The position numbers and the translations under genes are program-made. Of a DNA stretch of 64,000 bases, positions 47,378 to 59,500 are shown piece after piece. The notes beneath the pieces were generated by a model. The model saw only the letters and a program-made list of their open reading frames with translations. It made no database searches and was not told the DNA's origin. Numbering within the stretch: position 1 is the stretch's first letter; every line of letters starts with the position of its first letter. This DNA is from Amyloporia xantha (taxonomy: Eukaryota > Basidiomycota > Agaricomycetes > Polyporales > Adustoporiaceae). The stretch spans positions 620,001 to 684,000 of the forward strand of contig JAYKKR010000021.1 of assembly GCA_036971615.1 (NCBI GenBank), given 5' to 3'.

Positions 47378-50300
47378 ATGGGAATAGCTATCCTGCAGGC
47401 ATATCTAGACAAGATCCCAGAGCAAATAGAGCGATGGCGCAACACCAAAGGCACTGCGAGGGCACCCATTGTCGATGAGGCTGTCAATATCCTCATGGAA
47501 CAATTCGCAGAGCTGACAGATAAAAATGGCCTGAAAAAGGTCAAACCAACAGTTCATGGCATTGTCATCTTCGTCATTCACACATTTCTATAGTCCCTGG
47601 GGACCTATTTCAGCAACCACTACCGAATCGTAGAACCCCAGGTGCCCATCCCTGGAACGAAAAACGGTCAGCAAGGGATATGTATCAAGAGGAGCACAAA
47701 ACAGAGCTGCTAAGGGTGGCCAACGAAAGGACGGGAGGACGAGGTCTGGCCCACCAGGAGATAGGCGCATACACCAAGGTAGTGAGCGAGTATTGGGGCA
47801 AACTGGATGAGGACGCAAAGGCGGACTACCAGATGAAGGCGGATGCGTTCAACAATGACGCCAAAGAGGTCAAGGCTGGATCTTCGGCGTGAGTGGGAGC
47901 GCGACCTTGTGCTAAGTTAACGGCAGCTGATGGCGACGCAGGAAAGCGGACAAGGAGCTCATTCCGTTTCTGAGGAAATACGCTCGAGAGGCATACCGAC
48001 GCCATGGTGTCAGGATCTTTACGTTGAGTAGCTACAAATCTCCTGATGGGAGAGTCGTCATTCAGGAGTGAGCAGGCAATTTGTATCGCCTCTCACCGCT
48101 CTGACCGCTTTTCACAGACACGACTTCAACGATGAGATGGAGAATGGAAAAGCCTTTTCCAAGGTGGACGATTGGCACGCAGATACGATGGTCAAATGGG
48201 CCAAGTACAGCACAGAGGCATTTGATAGCAATCGCGAGGCGAGCGTTGACAACGGAGAGGGAACGTCTCGCGGCACACGGCGAGAGCTGCTGGTCGACGA
48301 TGGCGGTCTCCCGTTGATACCGCCAATGGATGGCGAGGATGCGCCATCCCTGCCTGTGATGAAATCCATGATCAGAGACTTTCTGTCTACTCACTACCGT
48401 AAGTCTTGATCCACACGGCGCTCACAAAGACGCTGATGGCGCCATAGAACGGGCTGCAGGAAGCGCCAAAGAGAAGTGCCCTTGGCGCGCGCTCAAAGTG
48501 CGTGGGGCTGAATTTATAGAAGCAGGAATGGTGCCAGACGGCTTCCACCCGACGATCCGTCGCATATGGTCAGGAAGGACATCATCGCGGTCCTGCATCA
48601 TTGGAGAGCGGCGCAAGAGGCAAACAAGGGGCAGTGCGCGTTCCGCTTCAAGGCATACCTGAAGAGCAGGGGGACGAGGATTCGGAGCTAATCCCTGCTG
48701 TGTATGAGGCGGCGAGAGCACCCAAAGGCGCTAAAGGCAAGGCGGGCCCCAAAAAGAAGAAAAAGAAGGCGGTGAAAAGCGGCAAGGGCAAAGGCGTGCA
48801 ACGTCTCAGCACCGATGACGATAGCGCCGTGGACGACGACACCGAGCACGAGACTTTCAATCTGGACATCGACGTCGGGTCAACTTCCGACGAAGATGAT
48901 GACAGCGAAGATGCAAAAGGCGCCGCCCCCAATTGGGCGCTGCTTTCACGTAGACGGCGTCAGCAATGGCTGGAGGCGGCATCGCCATCGCCAGAATTTC
49001 GCGTGATCGTGGACGCGCTGCCTCGCATGATGGTAGTAACTTCATTTTTCTCCGTAAACTAAGGCTTACCTTGCGAGTGATAGAGTGGGCTGAAGACGAC
49101 AAAGCGGGCACCGGAAGGCGCCGACTGGGCGACCTGGCACAACCCGCATCGACACTTGTCCTATATGGTTCATCGCCACGCCAATGGGCTCGATCCAGTG
49201 CTGAAGTGGCTCGACTCGAAGCCTTATTTGAACAAGTCCGGCAGGCTGACAGGGGACGTCGGCATGATTGAACAAGTGCTCCTCGTGATCGCCATGATAA
49301 GCCGCGATCTGACGGCGGCACAGTTCGCCTTCCAGGATCCCGACGCCCGCCTTCGGACATTCCACGCCATGTCAGCGAGAGCGCCATACCCTTCGCCGTG
49401 ATTGCCCAGAGGCTCGACCCGCATGTATCATCGTTGTGCGCGCTGGTGAAGCAGGCACAATCTGTGCAAGGCGACGCGCCATCCATGGAAGGTAGCTCTG
49501 TCACCCGCAGTAGCACTGCGGCCGCGGCGCAGCCAACACCTTTGGAGGCCCCACCACCGGCGTTGAAATATGGTCCACCACCGCCCCACGTTCCCAGACA
49601 GACAGGGAAGCCATCACCTCGCCCTCCCATGATGCCCACTGGGAATCTCAACAAGGGTCCACCTCCCCCACTCCGCCCGAAGCCTCGCCATTTGCAAACC
49701 CTGCGGGCGGAACAGGAGCGCCGTACGCCGGACTCCGCCAGCGGCATTGGCGAGGGAAGCCGCGCCAATCCTCACATCCCCTAAGATAAGGCGATCGCGA
49801 GACGCGCATAATGGCCAAGTAGCTCAGCAATCCAGCTCGCCGTTGCCGGAACCTCTGCGAGGCACGCAAAACATTCGCTTCCGTTTCCAGTCACAGGAAA
49901 ACCGCCTCCAGCAAGGCCGCTAATGACCACGGGAAGATCGGTCTTTCCATCCATACCTAAGCGCGCCTTGGGTATGAGACCGCGTCCACAACTAGAAGAG
50001 AGACCGCCATCAATTGACGGCGCACCGCCTTCCTCGCCAATGGCGCCAGGGCGTGCACCGCCATCCTCCCCCATCGCGCTCAATGACGCAACTGTCCGCC
50101 GCGGGAGTATGGATTTCTCCTCCTCTCCACCTATTGCGATGAATCAGCTCTCACCCGTTCGAGATATGAGGGGCCTACAGGTTCATTTCTCCGACCGTGA
50201 AAATCATGACAGTGAAGACGAGAGCGACGGCGAGGCCAATCGTGGTCCTTCTCCCTCACTTCCTGTGCCAAAGCGCAAGACACGCCAAACAGCTCGGCAG

Positions 50301-50640
50301 GCAAAGGAGATCAATATTCAGGCACTGCCAACGGCAGGCGGGTCCTCGATCACGGGTGCTCTCAACGACATGAAGGTCGCCACCCACACTCGTCAGAAGA
50401 CAAAAGCTAAGGAGGAAAAGTTGAAAAAGCGAAGTCACCGCGTCAGCGAAGAGGAGGAAGAGGAGGAGGAAGCAGAGAAACCACCCCAACCTCGTGAAAA
50501 GCGAAAAAGGCGGGTCGCTCAAAGCGGGCTCTGGCGGAGACTTATAGCGATGGCGAGGAAGAGCAGGGCGAGCCTGCCCCCGCCATTCGTAGGTCATCGC
50601 GCAAGACAGGTAGGGAGCTCAGCCCCGACCCACTAAAGCG
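47378..50640 (+). CDS. HMG-box-like protein of KDZ2 (counterpart of 11468-14009)
   Basis: Exons 47378-47539, 47594-47888, 47942-48067, 48118-48398, 48448-49032 and 49084-about 50640. It has the same order as the KDZ1 protein: a helical start (MGIAILQAYLDKIPEQIERW), YFSNHYRIV, an HMG-like stretch (VSEYWGKLDEDAKADYQMKA), an exon with KVDDWHADTMVKWAKYS, PDDPSHMVRKDIIAVLHHW, then acidic and Lys-rich sequence. After HNPHRHLSYMVHRHANGLDP the C-terminal third is Pro/Ser-rich. Frame breaks sit in GGG 47675-47677, CCC 48548-48550, GGGGG 48669-48673, CC 49362-49363 and AAAAA 50504-50508, each one base short. The part 49780-49920 and the exact stop are unresolved. Confidence 0.65.
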
Positions 50641-50878
50641 CGTGGTCGCCGTTAGAATACTATTTCCCATGTACACTACCTCGCATTTAAATTCAATGGC
50701 GATGATTGAACTCAGCGCTGCGAAGGATGGCGATGGCGTGCCGCTCCCTGTGCAAGCCCCCGTGGCGCACTGTGATGCCGAGGGTGTTGCCGTCATCGCA
50801 GTCTCAATGTTACTGGTCGCTGGAGAGTGTACACAATGCATTCGTTTGAAAGTACAGCAAAGTTACAAAAAGAATTAT

Positions 50879-53646
50879 CTAAGGCGAAGCGGGAGGCATC
50901 TCGGCGTCGTCGACAGTGACGGGTGATGTTGCGGCATCAGGCTCTCGCTCCTCCGCGGCCACGCTCGCCATCTCGTCGTCGTCGATCTCCAAGGAGAAAC
51001 GCCTGATTGAAGGTGTGGAGCCACCGGCGGGCGTCGACAGAGCTTCATTCGTGAAGTCCGATTGATCTCCTACAGAGCCACGCTCTGAGGTAGACCACGA
51101 AATGGGAGTGGCTCCCTCGTGAGCGCTGTCCATGATCGCCCTCGCCTTGCGCCGTCGTTGCGCGTCCTGTTCCGCCTTCTGCACGAGCTCCACCGACAGA
51201 TGCGCCTTGTCCAATAGCGTCTCGGCCTCCGCGTCGTTGTGGCGAGCGACGTCCACGGCGCACTGACTCAAACTGCGCGATGAGTCCCTGTAATCTCGCC
51301 TCACCTGCCTCAATGCCCGCCATCGCCTGCCGCGTCCTCTCGCTCTCATCGCGCACGTTGTCCATCAAGGTGTCCACGCGCACCTCCATGTTCGCGACTT
51401 GGGCACCAAGGCGATCCATCGCCATGTTCTCCTTGGCTGCGCGCAGATCGTCCTGCAGAACCGTGACCATCTCCTCGAGCGCGGCGATGCGAGCGACGGA
51501 GTCCTCAGAGCGCACATCTTGCAGAGTCTGCTCCGCGCCTTCCACTCTTGCCAGTAGGCCGCCAATCTGCCCTCGGCGTTATCAATGCGCTCGGTCATGT
51601 TGACCTGCTGCCTGTTGATGGCGAGCAGTGACTGCTGGAAGTTGTCGACCATGCTACCGAAGCGGTCTTGCCACGCGGTCATTATGTTGATGTTCTTCTC
51701 GAGTCGGTGGCCTTGCTCAGTGAGGTACGCCGTAAATGGCTGGAAATGAGACAGCTCCTGGTCCTGCGCGTAGCGCCCTTCATCCATGGCGGTGGGGTCC
51801 TTGGAGAATCCTACGTAGTGGTGGTACTCGCCATGGTGGTCTGGCAGCCACACATTGACTTGGTCAGTTGATCGCGCCGTCCAGAAAGAGTGAAGCCGAC
51901 TTACATTTTACCTCGCCAGGCCTGAGCCCAAGCCGCGCCGAGCGATCGCCGAGCTGCTGGCCTCTGCCTCCTGGAGAGGACGGTCCGCGCGCTCCTTGCC
52001 CTTCCCTTTAGCCACCGCTGGAGGTGGCTTCCCAACCCACGCCTTCATCGAGCTGAGCGACGTCTTCGGGAGCGGCGCTATTGGGCGGGACGCAGCCGCA
52101 TCGCTAGTCGCTGACGCCACCCGCAGCTGGCTGTCCACCTCCGCGTCGTCCTTCGCATCGACATCCGCGCTACCCGCCTTGCCATCGTCCTTTTCCCCTT
52201 CTTCTTCATCCACATCCATCTCATCGCTCGCCTTCGATTCCGAACCCTTCGCCGCCTTGCCCCGCTTGCCTCTATCCTCCACAAACTCCTTCCTCTCCTC
52301 ATCCCAGCGCGGTGGAGGAGGCTTGATGCCATCGGCGAGGCTGTTCTTGATGACGTCCTGATACTTGCTTGCCAGGACTGCACCGTAGGGGCCCCTGATC
52401 GGATTGCCGCTCAGGTTGTGTGGCACGATCGAGCAGCCTATCTTGCGCTTCAGGCAGCGCATGCAACGCCGACCGTCCACGACAGCAAGCCTGCATTCAG
52501 CTTTGGCCTTGGCGCAATTTCCGCAAGGCATCGCCTGAAGGCATGTCAGTCAGCATCGCTTGCCGCGCATCTGGTAAACGTACTCACCGAGACAAATGTC
52601 TCCGTCTCCTCCATCTCCTCACTCTCGCCTTGAGCATCCTCGTCCATGTCGTCATCTTCGGGCGCCGGCGAGGCCTTCGCCTTTCCCTTTCCCTTCCCCG
52701 TCGACGATCCCGCCTTCGCCTTCGACCGCGTCTGCCTGGCGTCATCATCCTTGCCCGCAGGAGATTTGCGCGATGAAGCCTTCTCATTCGTCTTCGACGT
52801 CGATGGCCCCGCCTTCGTCTTCATCCGCGGCTCAGACTTGCCGGCCGTCGTTTCCTCTCCTGCCGCTTTCGCAGTGGTGGTCTTGACTCCGCCCTTGGAT
52901 GCCGCCTTAGTTCCCGGCTTCGTCGTTGCAGCCCCTCCGCGCCGTGGCTTCTTCGTTACTGGTGCAGCGATGACGACACCCTCATCGCCGTCCGTCGCTG
53001 GCGTCGTTCCCTTTGACCTTCTAGAGGCCGCCCCTGCGTCGTCATCCGCCCCCTTCTTCGCCACTTTCCTCGACTCCCGCCCGCCTCTGCCTCCTCCGTC
53101 ACCCCACTTGGCCCCGCAACTCCATCCCCACCCAGCGCAACCTCGCTCGTACGCTTGCGCAACAGCGCTGCTGAGCCGTTAGTGATGACGTGGCGTATGG
53201 TTTCGCAGTGCACTCACCTTTCCACCAAAGGTTGCCCCCGAGGTCTTCGGCAATGTAATCGCCATGCCACACGTATTTGGAGAGGCCATGGCTTTGAATG
53301 GCGGGGTCGTCAACCTTGATGGCAGTCAAGTCCACTCCGCGCTTCTTGTGCGACGCCACCGTGTATTGCGCCATGGCGCTGACCAACAGCGGCGGCACTT
53401 GTAATCCCTCGCGGTGTTTTCCCAGCGCCTTGATCTTCGCGAAGATCGATTGCTAGAGGCGCCATTATACAGACTCAGCGCCACAGTGCTCACCCTGATT
53501 GTGTTACAATCACTTACCACTTCCTCCCAGAAGTTGCTCTCAAACACCTTGTACTTCGCGTCGCGCTTCCCGGGCAGAAACTTCAGCGCCTCTTCCAGGC
53601 GCACTGCGGCGATGATGATGTCGCTGTTGATGCTGGAGGCGGACAT
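50879..53646 (-). CDS. Zinc-cluster, coiled-coil protein of KDZ2
   Basis: Starts MSASSINSDIIIAAVRLEEA at 53646. The first exon ends at the GTAAGTG donor near 53518. The next ends TVASHKKRGV...LGGNLWWK with a donor near 53217. A Lys/Ala-rich exon (53064-52590) follows, then PCGNCAKAKAEC...CMRCLKRKIGC (about 52525-52430). That is six cysteines spaced like a fungal Zn2Cys6 cluster. A Lys/Glu-rich linker comes next, and from 51853 a long coiled coil (LTEQGHRLEKNINIM, IAALEEMVTVLQDDLRAAKE). It ends VTVDDAEMPPASP. Frame breaks at CCC 53076-53078 and in the coiled-coil exon (near 51556 and 51270); the intron near 51900 does not join cleanly, so this could be two genes. The role is probably DNA binding. 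Confidence 0.58.
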
Positions 53647-53892
53647 GGTGGTAGAAGCAAAGCGAGATGGGATTTGACAGCTGTGGTGATGGCGGTGGTG
53701 GTGGTGGTGGTGGTGGTAGAAGAAGAGACGAAGTCAGACCCACGCGGTGCATCGCGTTGGTTGATGGCGGGCGCCTGGCGGAAAGATCCGCGCCCGTTCG
53801 ATCGGCACCGCACGTGTTGCGCTCATGGGTATATTAGATGCCTCTAGACGAACTTGGCACGTTTCCGCATTCCTTCCGCCTTGCTTTCAACC

Positions 53893-55607
53893 ATGTCGGA
53901 ACACGCAGACGAGCTAGGTGAGCACATCATGTAGATATCCTCACGCCAACCTGCGCTCACTCCCCTCAGCCCGCCAAATACTAGACTTCGACTCCTCGCC
54001 CATCAGAGGTGATGCCCCTCGCCCTACCCTGGACTTCGAGTCCTCGCCCATCAGAGGGGATGTCCCTCGCCCAACTCTGGACTTCGACTCCTCGCCCATC
54101 AGAGGGGATGTTTCTCGCCCAATTCTGGATGTGGTGTCTTCGCCTTCGCCTTCGCCTTCGCCTTCACGCACTCTGCCACCAGCGCGTACGCTTGGCGATT
54201 TGTCCGCATCGCCATCGCCATCCCCGCCGCCGCTCAACTTTCGCTTTGCTATGTCGCCAACGCCTGACCTTGCCAACGTTCAGGGGGATCTGCACAACGT
54301 AGCACTCCTCTCGATATGCCGCCACCGCCGTCCGCGCCTACTTCAAAAAGACGTGTGGACCTCTGTCTTCCCCCAATTAACGTCCCCTCAACTACGTAGG
54401 CCCACAATGCAGTCGGCATCTTCCCAAGATATAGATCTCTTCCGTCCATCGCTCAACATTTCGCCCTCACCGCCGAATACCTCGCTATCAAGACAACCGT
54501 TGGATTTCACCTCGCAATCGCGAATGCAGACCTCACCTTTTAGATCCGCCCTGGACCTTTCGCCATCGCAGGTAAACACCCCGTTGCACCGTCCACAGCT
54601 TGACCTGGAGGCATCTCCAGAGCGAGTGCACAGCGCCCAGCCTACCTTCGAGTCGCCTGTCCCTCATCGTGCACACCTCGACTTGTCGCCATCGCTGTCT
54701 CCAGTCCTCCAGCTCCGCGATCAGCTGGATCTCCCGGCCACTCCATCCCCAGGTATGTCCACACTCATGTTTTTAAACCTATTTCCTACTGACACTCCAT
54801 TCCTCTACTATTGAAGATAGAGGCGCGCCTATGGATGGCGTCGTGGATGGCGGCGTGGACGGCGGCGTGGACGGCGGGATGGACGGCGCACTTGATCACG
54901 ACCTTGCGCATAGCCAAGATGGCGATGTTGACATGGCGGATGAGCGCCTCATCCAACTCAATCGCCAGGTATTTTGCCTCGCTTTCTCTTGCCTTTGTGT
55001 TTGAATACTCATAGACAGTACCTTGACATTATAAATGAGGTGTTGGACGAGCACAACATACCCCGCGGTCCTCTGGTAAGTGAAAGCCCTCCATCGCCTT
55101 CATCGTCATGCTGATACCACTCCAGGACTTGGAGGCACACCGTCAGCGGCTCAGAGACCGTGGCCAGGATCTCCTCGTACCTTCGCCCTCGCTCCCATTC
55201 TGGATCACGACGAGGACATCATTGACTCAAGTAAGTACAGCGAAATTCACCCTTTCACCATACTTAAATATGCAAAGAATTGGAGAATCCATACTTTGAT
55301 GATGGCAGAGGCCACTCCCCCAATAGCGCCATGAACGCCATCGAGATTAAATTCGGTATGACACTGCGCTCGCAATTTGCCATTCGCTAAAGAAAACAAT
55401 AGAAGGTTTTCTCGCGGAAGCGAAGAAAACTTGATGTTCCTTCAAGCGCAATCCCTGAGCGAGAGGTTACGACGTATAGAAGAGGACATCGACGTCGCCA
55501 ACGCAATCTTGAAGCTGCACCAGCCCATCAAATCCTTGCTCACAGCCAAGCCACCGCAGGACGGGACCACTGGGGTTGAAGCCATGATGTGGAATGGCGA
55601 GATATAA
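53893..55607 (+). CDS. Ser/Pro-rich repeat protein of KDZ2
   Basis: Exon 1 is 53893-53917 (MSEHADEL), then an intron and a long exon from 53970. The N-terminus has four tandem copies of an LDFDSSPIRGD(V/A)PRPT unit (about 53980-54130), then further Ser-Pro-rich copies with LDLSPS and LDFTSQS cores. After an intron at about 54752-54816 comes a short (D)GGVDGGVDGGMDG repeat. Two short exons follow (RLIQLNRQ, YLDIINEVLDEHN), with a C-terminal helical part ending VEAMMWNGEI. A GGGGG run near 54286 disturbs the frame briefly. Function unknown; the composition suggests a disordered, possibly phosphorylated scaffold. It shares a 246-bp divergent promoter with the zinc-cluster gene. Confidence 0.55.
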
Positions 55608-55794
55608 TTCGTTATACAGTATATACTCCGATGTCGTTGGCATCAAGGACAAAATGTAGTCACAGAATATTGAGTTGCTTTACCAATATACGCGAACACA
55701 TGACCTGGCGGCGCCGATACCGCGCCATGAAAATACCATCCCAGTGGGCATACCAGGCCCATAAGCGCGGCGCGCCATGATGCGCGATATGAAT

Positions 55795-56445
55795 ACCACT
55801 GCATCCACCATCGGCCGACGCTACTTGAAGGCGATAATATACCACGGAAATATGGCGCACTCGGCCGCGCCGTGTCTAAAGGCTATATTATAGCCCTCGG
55901 CCGACGCTACTGGAAGGCGATAATATACCACGGAAATATGGCGCACTCGGCCGCGCCATGTCTACAGGCTATATTATACCCTCTCGGCCGACACTACTTG
56001 AAGGCGATAATATACCACGGAAATATGGCGCACTCGGCCGCGCCATGTCTACAGGCTATATTATACCCTCTCGGCCGACACTACTTGAAGGCGATAATAT
56101 ACCACGGAAATATGGCGCACTCGGCCGCGCCGTGTCTAAAGGCTATATTATACCCCTCTCGGCCGACACTACTTGCAGGCGAGAATATACCACAGAAATA
56201 TGGCGCACTCGGCCGCGCCGTGTCTACAGGCTATATTATACCCTCTCGGCCGACGCTACTTGAAGGCGAGAATATACTACGGAAATATGGCGCACTCGGC
56301 CGCGCCGTATCTAAAGGCTATATTATACCCTCTCGGCCGACGCTACTTGAAGGCGAGAATATACCAGGGAAATATGGCGCACTCGGCCGCGCTCGTATCT
56401 ACAGGCTATATTATACCCTCTCGGCCGACCCTGCACTGCAGGCTA
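55795..56445. repeat. KDZ2 right subterminal array (inverted)
   Basis: Seven or so copies of the about 91-bp unit in the opposite orientation to 37680-38712 (CTACTTGAAGGCGATAATAT, ACCACGGAAATATGGCGCAC, TCGGCCGCGCCATGTCTACA). Long in-frame ORFs over it are artefacts of the repeat. Confidence 0.93.
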
Positions 56446-56544
56446 TAGCGATGGCGTCGGCCGACGTCCGCTCTCCTTACTAAGTAATAAAAATTTCACC
56501 CATATCTCTCCCTATAGAGTAGGCTATAGTGACTGTATGGTGTG

Positions 56545-56551
56545 GGAACAG
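56545..56551. repeat. 7-bp target-site duplication of KDZ2, right copy
   Basis: GGAACAG, the partner of 37563-37569. Confidence 0.9.
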
Positions 56552-59500
56552 TGCTTTCGCCAGAACGTGTCAGTTCCTTTTTGGGCTGTGCCACATTGAC
56601 AGGTAAGTACTAGACCATTTCGGATGGCGAGATAAACAGCCGCGGCGCAAAAGACGTACATGTATAGTCATTAGTACTAATCTTCTTGATTATTATGGCC
56701 TCGACTTCGCCAAGCTTCTCCATCAGTGCCCGAGGATTCTTCGCTATAGTAGATATCTTTTTGGAATTATTCAGCTTCTCAAGGCGTTGGTTGTACACTG
56801 CGGTTGCGGCGACCCATTTCCGCGATGTCATGGAAAACGACGTCCATTGGCCCTCGAGCCGCATGTCCATAAAGAGGAAGAATTCCTCGTCGGTCTTGAT
56901 CTCAAGAGCACGTGTGTCGATGCCAGTGAAGATGTGGAAGACGCGTTGCGAACGCGACAAGCCCGATAGTGCACTTTTCTGCTCTGTAATCGGAGGAGGA
57001 GGTAGCGGAGTAGAGAGGGCAGCAAGATGCAGAGAAGCCGCCTGCGAATCCGCCACTATCGCATGAGTTATGAATGCTGCTGCGCGTGAGTCTTTCGGAG
57101 TCTCCTCAGATGATCCTACTGGCACTGTGACTGATATTCGGCGTCCAGCTTTGAAAAACGCATGGAGCGAGCTGGCCGTACTACCGTCCATTCTGCTGCC
57201 AGTGGCTGATGTGATAGATCGAGAAGTAACAACATGTGGAGCGTCGCTAGCAGGTAAAGTGCTATGAGACTGTAAGTCGAATCCATCAGCCTTGTGGAGA
57301 ATGAGCTATGCTATCCGATTCACGGCACATACCGAGCATTCTGACTTCCGAGCTTTCTTTCGTGTTTGCTCTTCCTCCTCATCGGGTTGTTTTCCTGATG
57401 TCATTGCCTTGCGCTTGGGATTTCCAGAGCTGAGCGGAGAATCCGTACACTGAGCTGTGTCCCGCCGCAACTCTGTGTCAGCCGTTAAATCCTACGCAAG
57501 TGTATGGCATTCAGTAAGTCAATGTAGAGTAAGACAAAATGCCAAAATGCTTACAATTGTCATGGTAGCTCTGCGGTCTGTTGCCACTTCGCGATCTGCG
57601 CGTCGAGCAAACTGGAGCGGTGTATCGACAAGTTGCGACTCTGCTGCATTGGATGCAGTCTGCGGCTTGGAGACACCGATGGTAGCCTGTGAGTGTGGCC
57701 GTGCAGCGGGGATTGAGAGGAGCGCTGGGTCGATGTTGAGGTCGCACATCACGGCAGCGGGATCAAATCCCAACTCATCTTCTGGGTTGATCTCAATTGC
57801 AGATTTGAGTAGGTCCGTATCTTCTAATTCTGATTCGTCCTTCATCACTATAAGGCCACCAAATGTTGCAGCATATTCGGAAATAACAAGGCCAAAGGTT
57901 TTGGCACTTGCAATGACTGGAAGAATCGGCAGCAAGTCAAGATTCGGGGATGAAGGCAGATTCATCTCCTTAGAGGTGAGAGAATTCCAGAAGGTGTTGG
58001 TGTAATTGACGAGTCGTGTGTGGTGTGATGCGTGAGTCGATCTAATGAAAGTATTGGGCTTCCCTGAGACGCTCGCTGCCTCAGCGCGCGCAAAGCCGAT
58101 TCGGACATTTCGTCGAAGCACGAAGTCATGTCCAAGAGCTGTGAAGACCTCTAAGCCACTCGCAAAGGAACGCATGATTGAGTTCCATCCCTTGTGTGAG
58201 CCCTCTATACGACTACCGTCAGCAGCAATATCGTCTCGTAGCCGTTCTAGGCAGCCTTTCTTGACATGCGTGAGTTGATCGGCATGTACCTCATCACCAA
58301 AAGTAAGTGATTTTCTTGACGATGAACGGCGCAGCGCGCTCACCTTCGTTGCGGCTGCAGACCAAACGTCTCCTTTACGCGCCCACTTCTCAAACATACT
58401 CTGCAGCCTATTCTCTTGTTCGTCCCGACTCCAGTACTCTGCGGTAACCCCCTTGCTTGCGCGCGTCTTCAGAATCGAATCGACAACATCTTTAGCCACG
58501 GCTGAGCGATATGGATTCTTGGTGCCATTGAGGATAGCTGCCAGATAACTTGGATCAATCCGTAAGTATCTGTTTGATTAAGATGTTTTGAGAGTTCATG
58601 CTCACCGCATCAAGAGATGATATACATCAAGAACAACGCTAGCCGTCGGCATCGACTTTTGGATGGACGCACGAACGTGACAGCAGTTGTCTGCAACAAC
58701 CATCTCTGGCTGTTCGGCACCAAGCTCATCGTAGCGCCGCTGTATTCCTTCCAACAGTTCTTCAATCTCTGCGTTTGCCTGGGTCTGACAAAGACGCTGT
58801 AGCAAATCATGTGAGGACAAGCAACGTACTTTAGCTATTCAAGTAAGTACCCAGCCTATAATTTCATTGTTCTCGTTTATGACACTGATAATTCCTCCTT
58901 TGATTACCTTTGTACGGGGCTGAGCACGCTCCGCGATTGTAGCCTTGCCGCGGATTTGAAGGTAGCATCGAGAGATAAGCAGACACCTAGAGATTGTAGG
59001 TCAGTTAGCAATGGTTACCATGTGCGTGAGACTATGTCTGACCTGACAGGGTTTTCACGTATTCCATTGATTCCTCTCGTCGGGTTTTCTTGATAAAATC
59101 AAGATATATATCGGTGATTAGGTCGTCCGTAATCGGCTTATCGTCATAGTCTGCAGTGCGTGGATCGGCGAATGGCGAGAGCCTGTTCGGCTTGAATGGG
59201 CAAGGCCGGCGTTCATGAAATCTTTGCAGATACTCTAGTCGACGCTTGTGGTACTCAAGAATATGAAGTTCTGATGAATGGTGAAGGGGTGAGAAGAATA
59301 ATGATCTCTGGGAGGAAAATACTCACGTTTTATGTGTTCGGATAGTCCTCCGGAGGTCATCGTTGGACGAAGCTCAACAACAAGGTTGAACAGGTCGCGC
59401 GTCACCCCGCAGCGCTGAAAGAAGACGGGGATACCATCTGCAGAATAAGGTTCGCATCATTGTTGTCTATAATGGGAATCGAGCAGCGACTCACTCGGAA

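Larger units (their letters stand above)
37570..56544. mobile_element. KDZ2, 19.0-kb KDZ transposon with TET/JBP gene
   Basis: An 18975-bp insertion in U unit 3. Its ends are inverted repeats: left CCATTCAGTCATTATAGCC, right reverse complement CCATACAGTCACTATAGCC, then TACTCTATAGGGAGAGATAT identical. Inside each end lie inverted arrays of about 91-bp repeats. Six genes alternate strand: a small helical protein (-), KDZ transposase (+), TET/JBP dioxygenase (-), HMG-box-like protein (+), zinc-cluster protein (-) and a Ser/Pro-rich protein (+). The whole element is strongly enriched in ATGGCG/CGCCAT. KDZ elements carrying TET/JBP genes are an established feature of mushroom genomes. Confidence 0.92.

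Noticed and set aside
55872..56483. 203-aa plus-strand frame with repeated YIIPSRPTLLEG-type units
   Set aside because: It is a by-product of the 91-bp subterminal repeats of KDZ2. The same DNA on the left arm is not open, and the phrase changes frame between copies.
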